Shown in pieces: positions 63,332 to 64,000 of a stretch of 64,000 nucleotides of DNA (position 1 is its first letter; the number at the start of each line of letters is the position of its first letter). This stretch comes from Bdellovibrionales bacterium. Its GTDB lineage: Bacteria; Bdellovibrionota; UBA1018; CAIMNF01. The stretch spans positions 62,001 through 126,000 of the forward strand of contig JAFEAO010000006.1 of NCBI GenBank assembly GCA_018266375.1, in the 5' to 3' direction. The translations under genes were made by a program, and so were the position numbers. The notes under the pieces were generated by a model. It made no database searches and was not told where the DNA came from. It saw only the letters and a program-made list of their open reading frames with translations.

Positions 63332-64000
63332 CTAAGGCTTCAAAAAATTGCGAATGTCGCTCCAGCAGCGCGCATATTGCGTATGCCATGGCATTGCATA
63401 GAAGGAATGCGGCGCCTGCGGATAGATTTCGATTTTGGATTTCAATCCCAATCGTTGGCCGGCCTCGTGTAAGCGGACCGAATCCTCTAGCACCGGATCG
63501 TTCTCGCCGACCGGGATAAAGAGCTCGGGAAAAGAGCCTGCGACTTTTGCGCCGCTTGCCGCGAGCTTTTCCAAAATACAAAGTGGATCGGCCAAACCCC
63601 AATCCGCGCGTGAAGGATCCACGAGTGATTCAGGTAAGTAATTTTTTTGAATCATCCGAATTCGACAACGAACCAGCGTCGAAACTTTTGCGTCGTAGCG
63701 GGCAACGTTTGAAACTTGGTGATATCCGCAATGGATCATCGCTTTTTTGGGAACGCGCCAATTCAACGTGCGCGACGCAAGCTGCGGGTGCGGAACATCT
63801 TTCATGGTTGCCACGCCTGAGGCGAGCATGCTGATCGCGAGCGCGAAGCTTGCGCCTGCGGATTCGCCGGCTACCGAGGCGTGATCGAGATCGATTCCGA
63901 GGGTGGACGAATGCTGATGAATCCAATCGTAAACCGAAAGTACGTCAATGAGGCCATTCGGAAACGGGTGTTTCGGAGCCAGACGATAATCGGTATTGAT
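63332..64000 (-). CDS. Alpha/beta hydrolase (hormone-sensitive lipase type), 5' end outside window
   Basis: Only the last 222 codons are visible. The frame is open from position 64000. The fragment starts with INTDYRLAPKHPFPNG, which is typical of the HSL/Est family, and holds the nucleophile GESAGAS (Ser), the Asp in VGENDPVLED and the His in APHSFYAM. The true start lies beyond the window, and the ATG at 63829 is internal. The catalytic triad is complete. Substrate probably an ester. Convergent with mreB, 26 bases away. Confidence 0.9.
   Translation of the reverse strand: MNTDYRLAPKHPFPNGLIDVLSVYDWIHQHSSTLGIDLDHASVAGESAGASFALAISMLASGVATMKDVPHPQLASRTLNWRVPKKAMIHCGYHQVSNVARYDAKVSTLVRCRIRMIQKNYLPESLVDPSRADWGLADPLCILEKLAASGAKVAGSFPELFIPVGENDPVLEDSVRLHEAGQRLGLKSKIEIYPQAPHSFYAMPWHTQYARCWSDIRNFLKP

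Noticed and set aside
63630-63926. 98-codon frame overlapping the hydrolase gene at the right edge
   Set aside because: The frame open to position 64000 has the complete hydrolase triad, so this one is a shadow.

Overview
The window is bacterial chromosome, densely coded on both strands, with short intergenic gaps and a GC content that looks close to 50 percent. I count about 60 protein genes. I see no rRNA, tRNA, insertion sequence, prophage or CRISPR array. A lipid-anchored serpin, many signal-peptide proteins, many unfamiliar secreted proteins, a meso-diaminopimelate type MurE, and two porin-like proteins whose mature ends begin SRARLEALGE suggest a Gram-negative delta-type lineage. My best guess is Bdellovibrionota (Bdellovibrio-like). 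That rests on remembered family resemblance, not on a search.

Layout, left half. Positions 1-1067 hold the end of a cysteine desulfurase gene, an A-type Fe-S carrier and a [2Fe-2S] ferredoxin. Positions 1071-3785 hold a secreted C39-like peptidase, a small lipoprotein and a lipoprotein serpin. From 3798 to 11590 a long leftward run carries oligopeptide permeases oppC and oppB, a DUF429-like protein, a GHMP sugar kinase, hpt, upp, tdk, a DUF4156-like lipoprotein and metG. Many of these genes overlap by 1-11 bases, so translational coupling is likely. Positions 11805-12451 hold a nucleotidyltransferase-like gene and a possible tiny coupled ORF. Positions 12482-17845 are a Gld-type ABC export or gliding-like operon (ATPase, ABC-2 permease, GldG-like protein, DUF4340 protein, Yip1-like protein). 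A divergent oppA-oppB-oppC set follows (17952-21800) without its ATPases. Positions 22026-24908 encode a 960-residue secreted protein with a repeat-rich N-terminus and a C-terminal His/Cys pattern that looks like a clan CD (caspase-like) peptidase. This is the most interesting single gene in the window.

Middle. Positions 24929-38534 carry a YgiQ-type radical SAM protein, a YiiX-type papain-like amidase, a Nif3-family protein, mnmA, an M48 peptidase, a von Willebrand A lipoprotein next to a PilZ-like protein, a DHH phosphoesterase, a glycosyltransferase and an M28 peptidase. Two tandem outer-membrane proteins (38899-41400) have a clear promoter and an internal terminator.

Right half. The division and cell-wall (dcw) genes are split into two blocks pointing in opposite directions. 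mraY-murD-ftsW-murG-murC run rightward (42176-48266). rsmH-ftsL-ftsI-murE-murI run leftward (55952-61369). The 7.7 kb between them holds a ferritin, a membrane phosphoesterase, threonine ammonia-lyase, a radical SAM/SPASM protein, an ammonium transporter and two unknown secreted proteins. AMP nucleosidase and mreB follow, and the window ends inside a leftward alpha/beta hydrolase gene. Together the cell-wall genes cover most of lipid II synthesis, septal peptidoglycan synthesis and the MreB elongation scaffold. murF, murB, ddl, mraZ, ftsQ, ftsA and ftsZ are not in the window.
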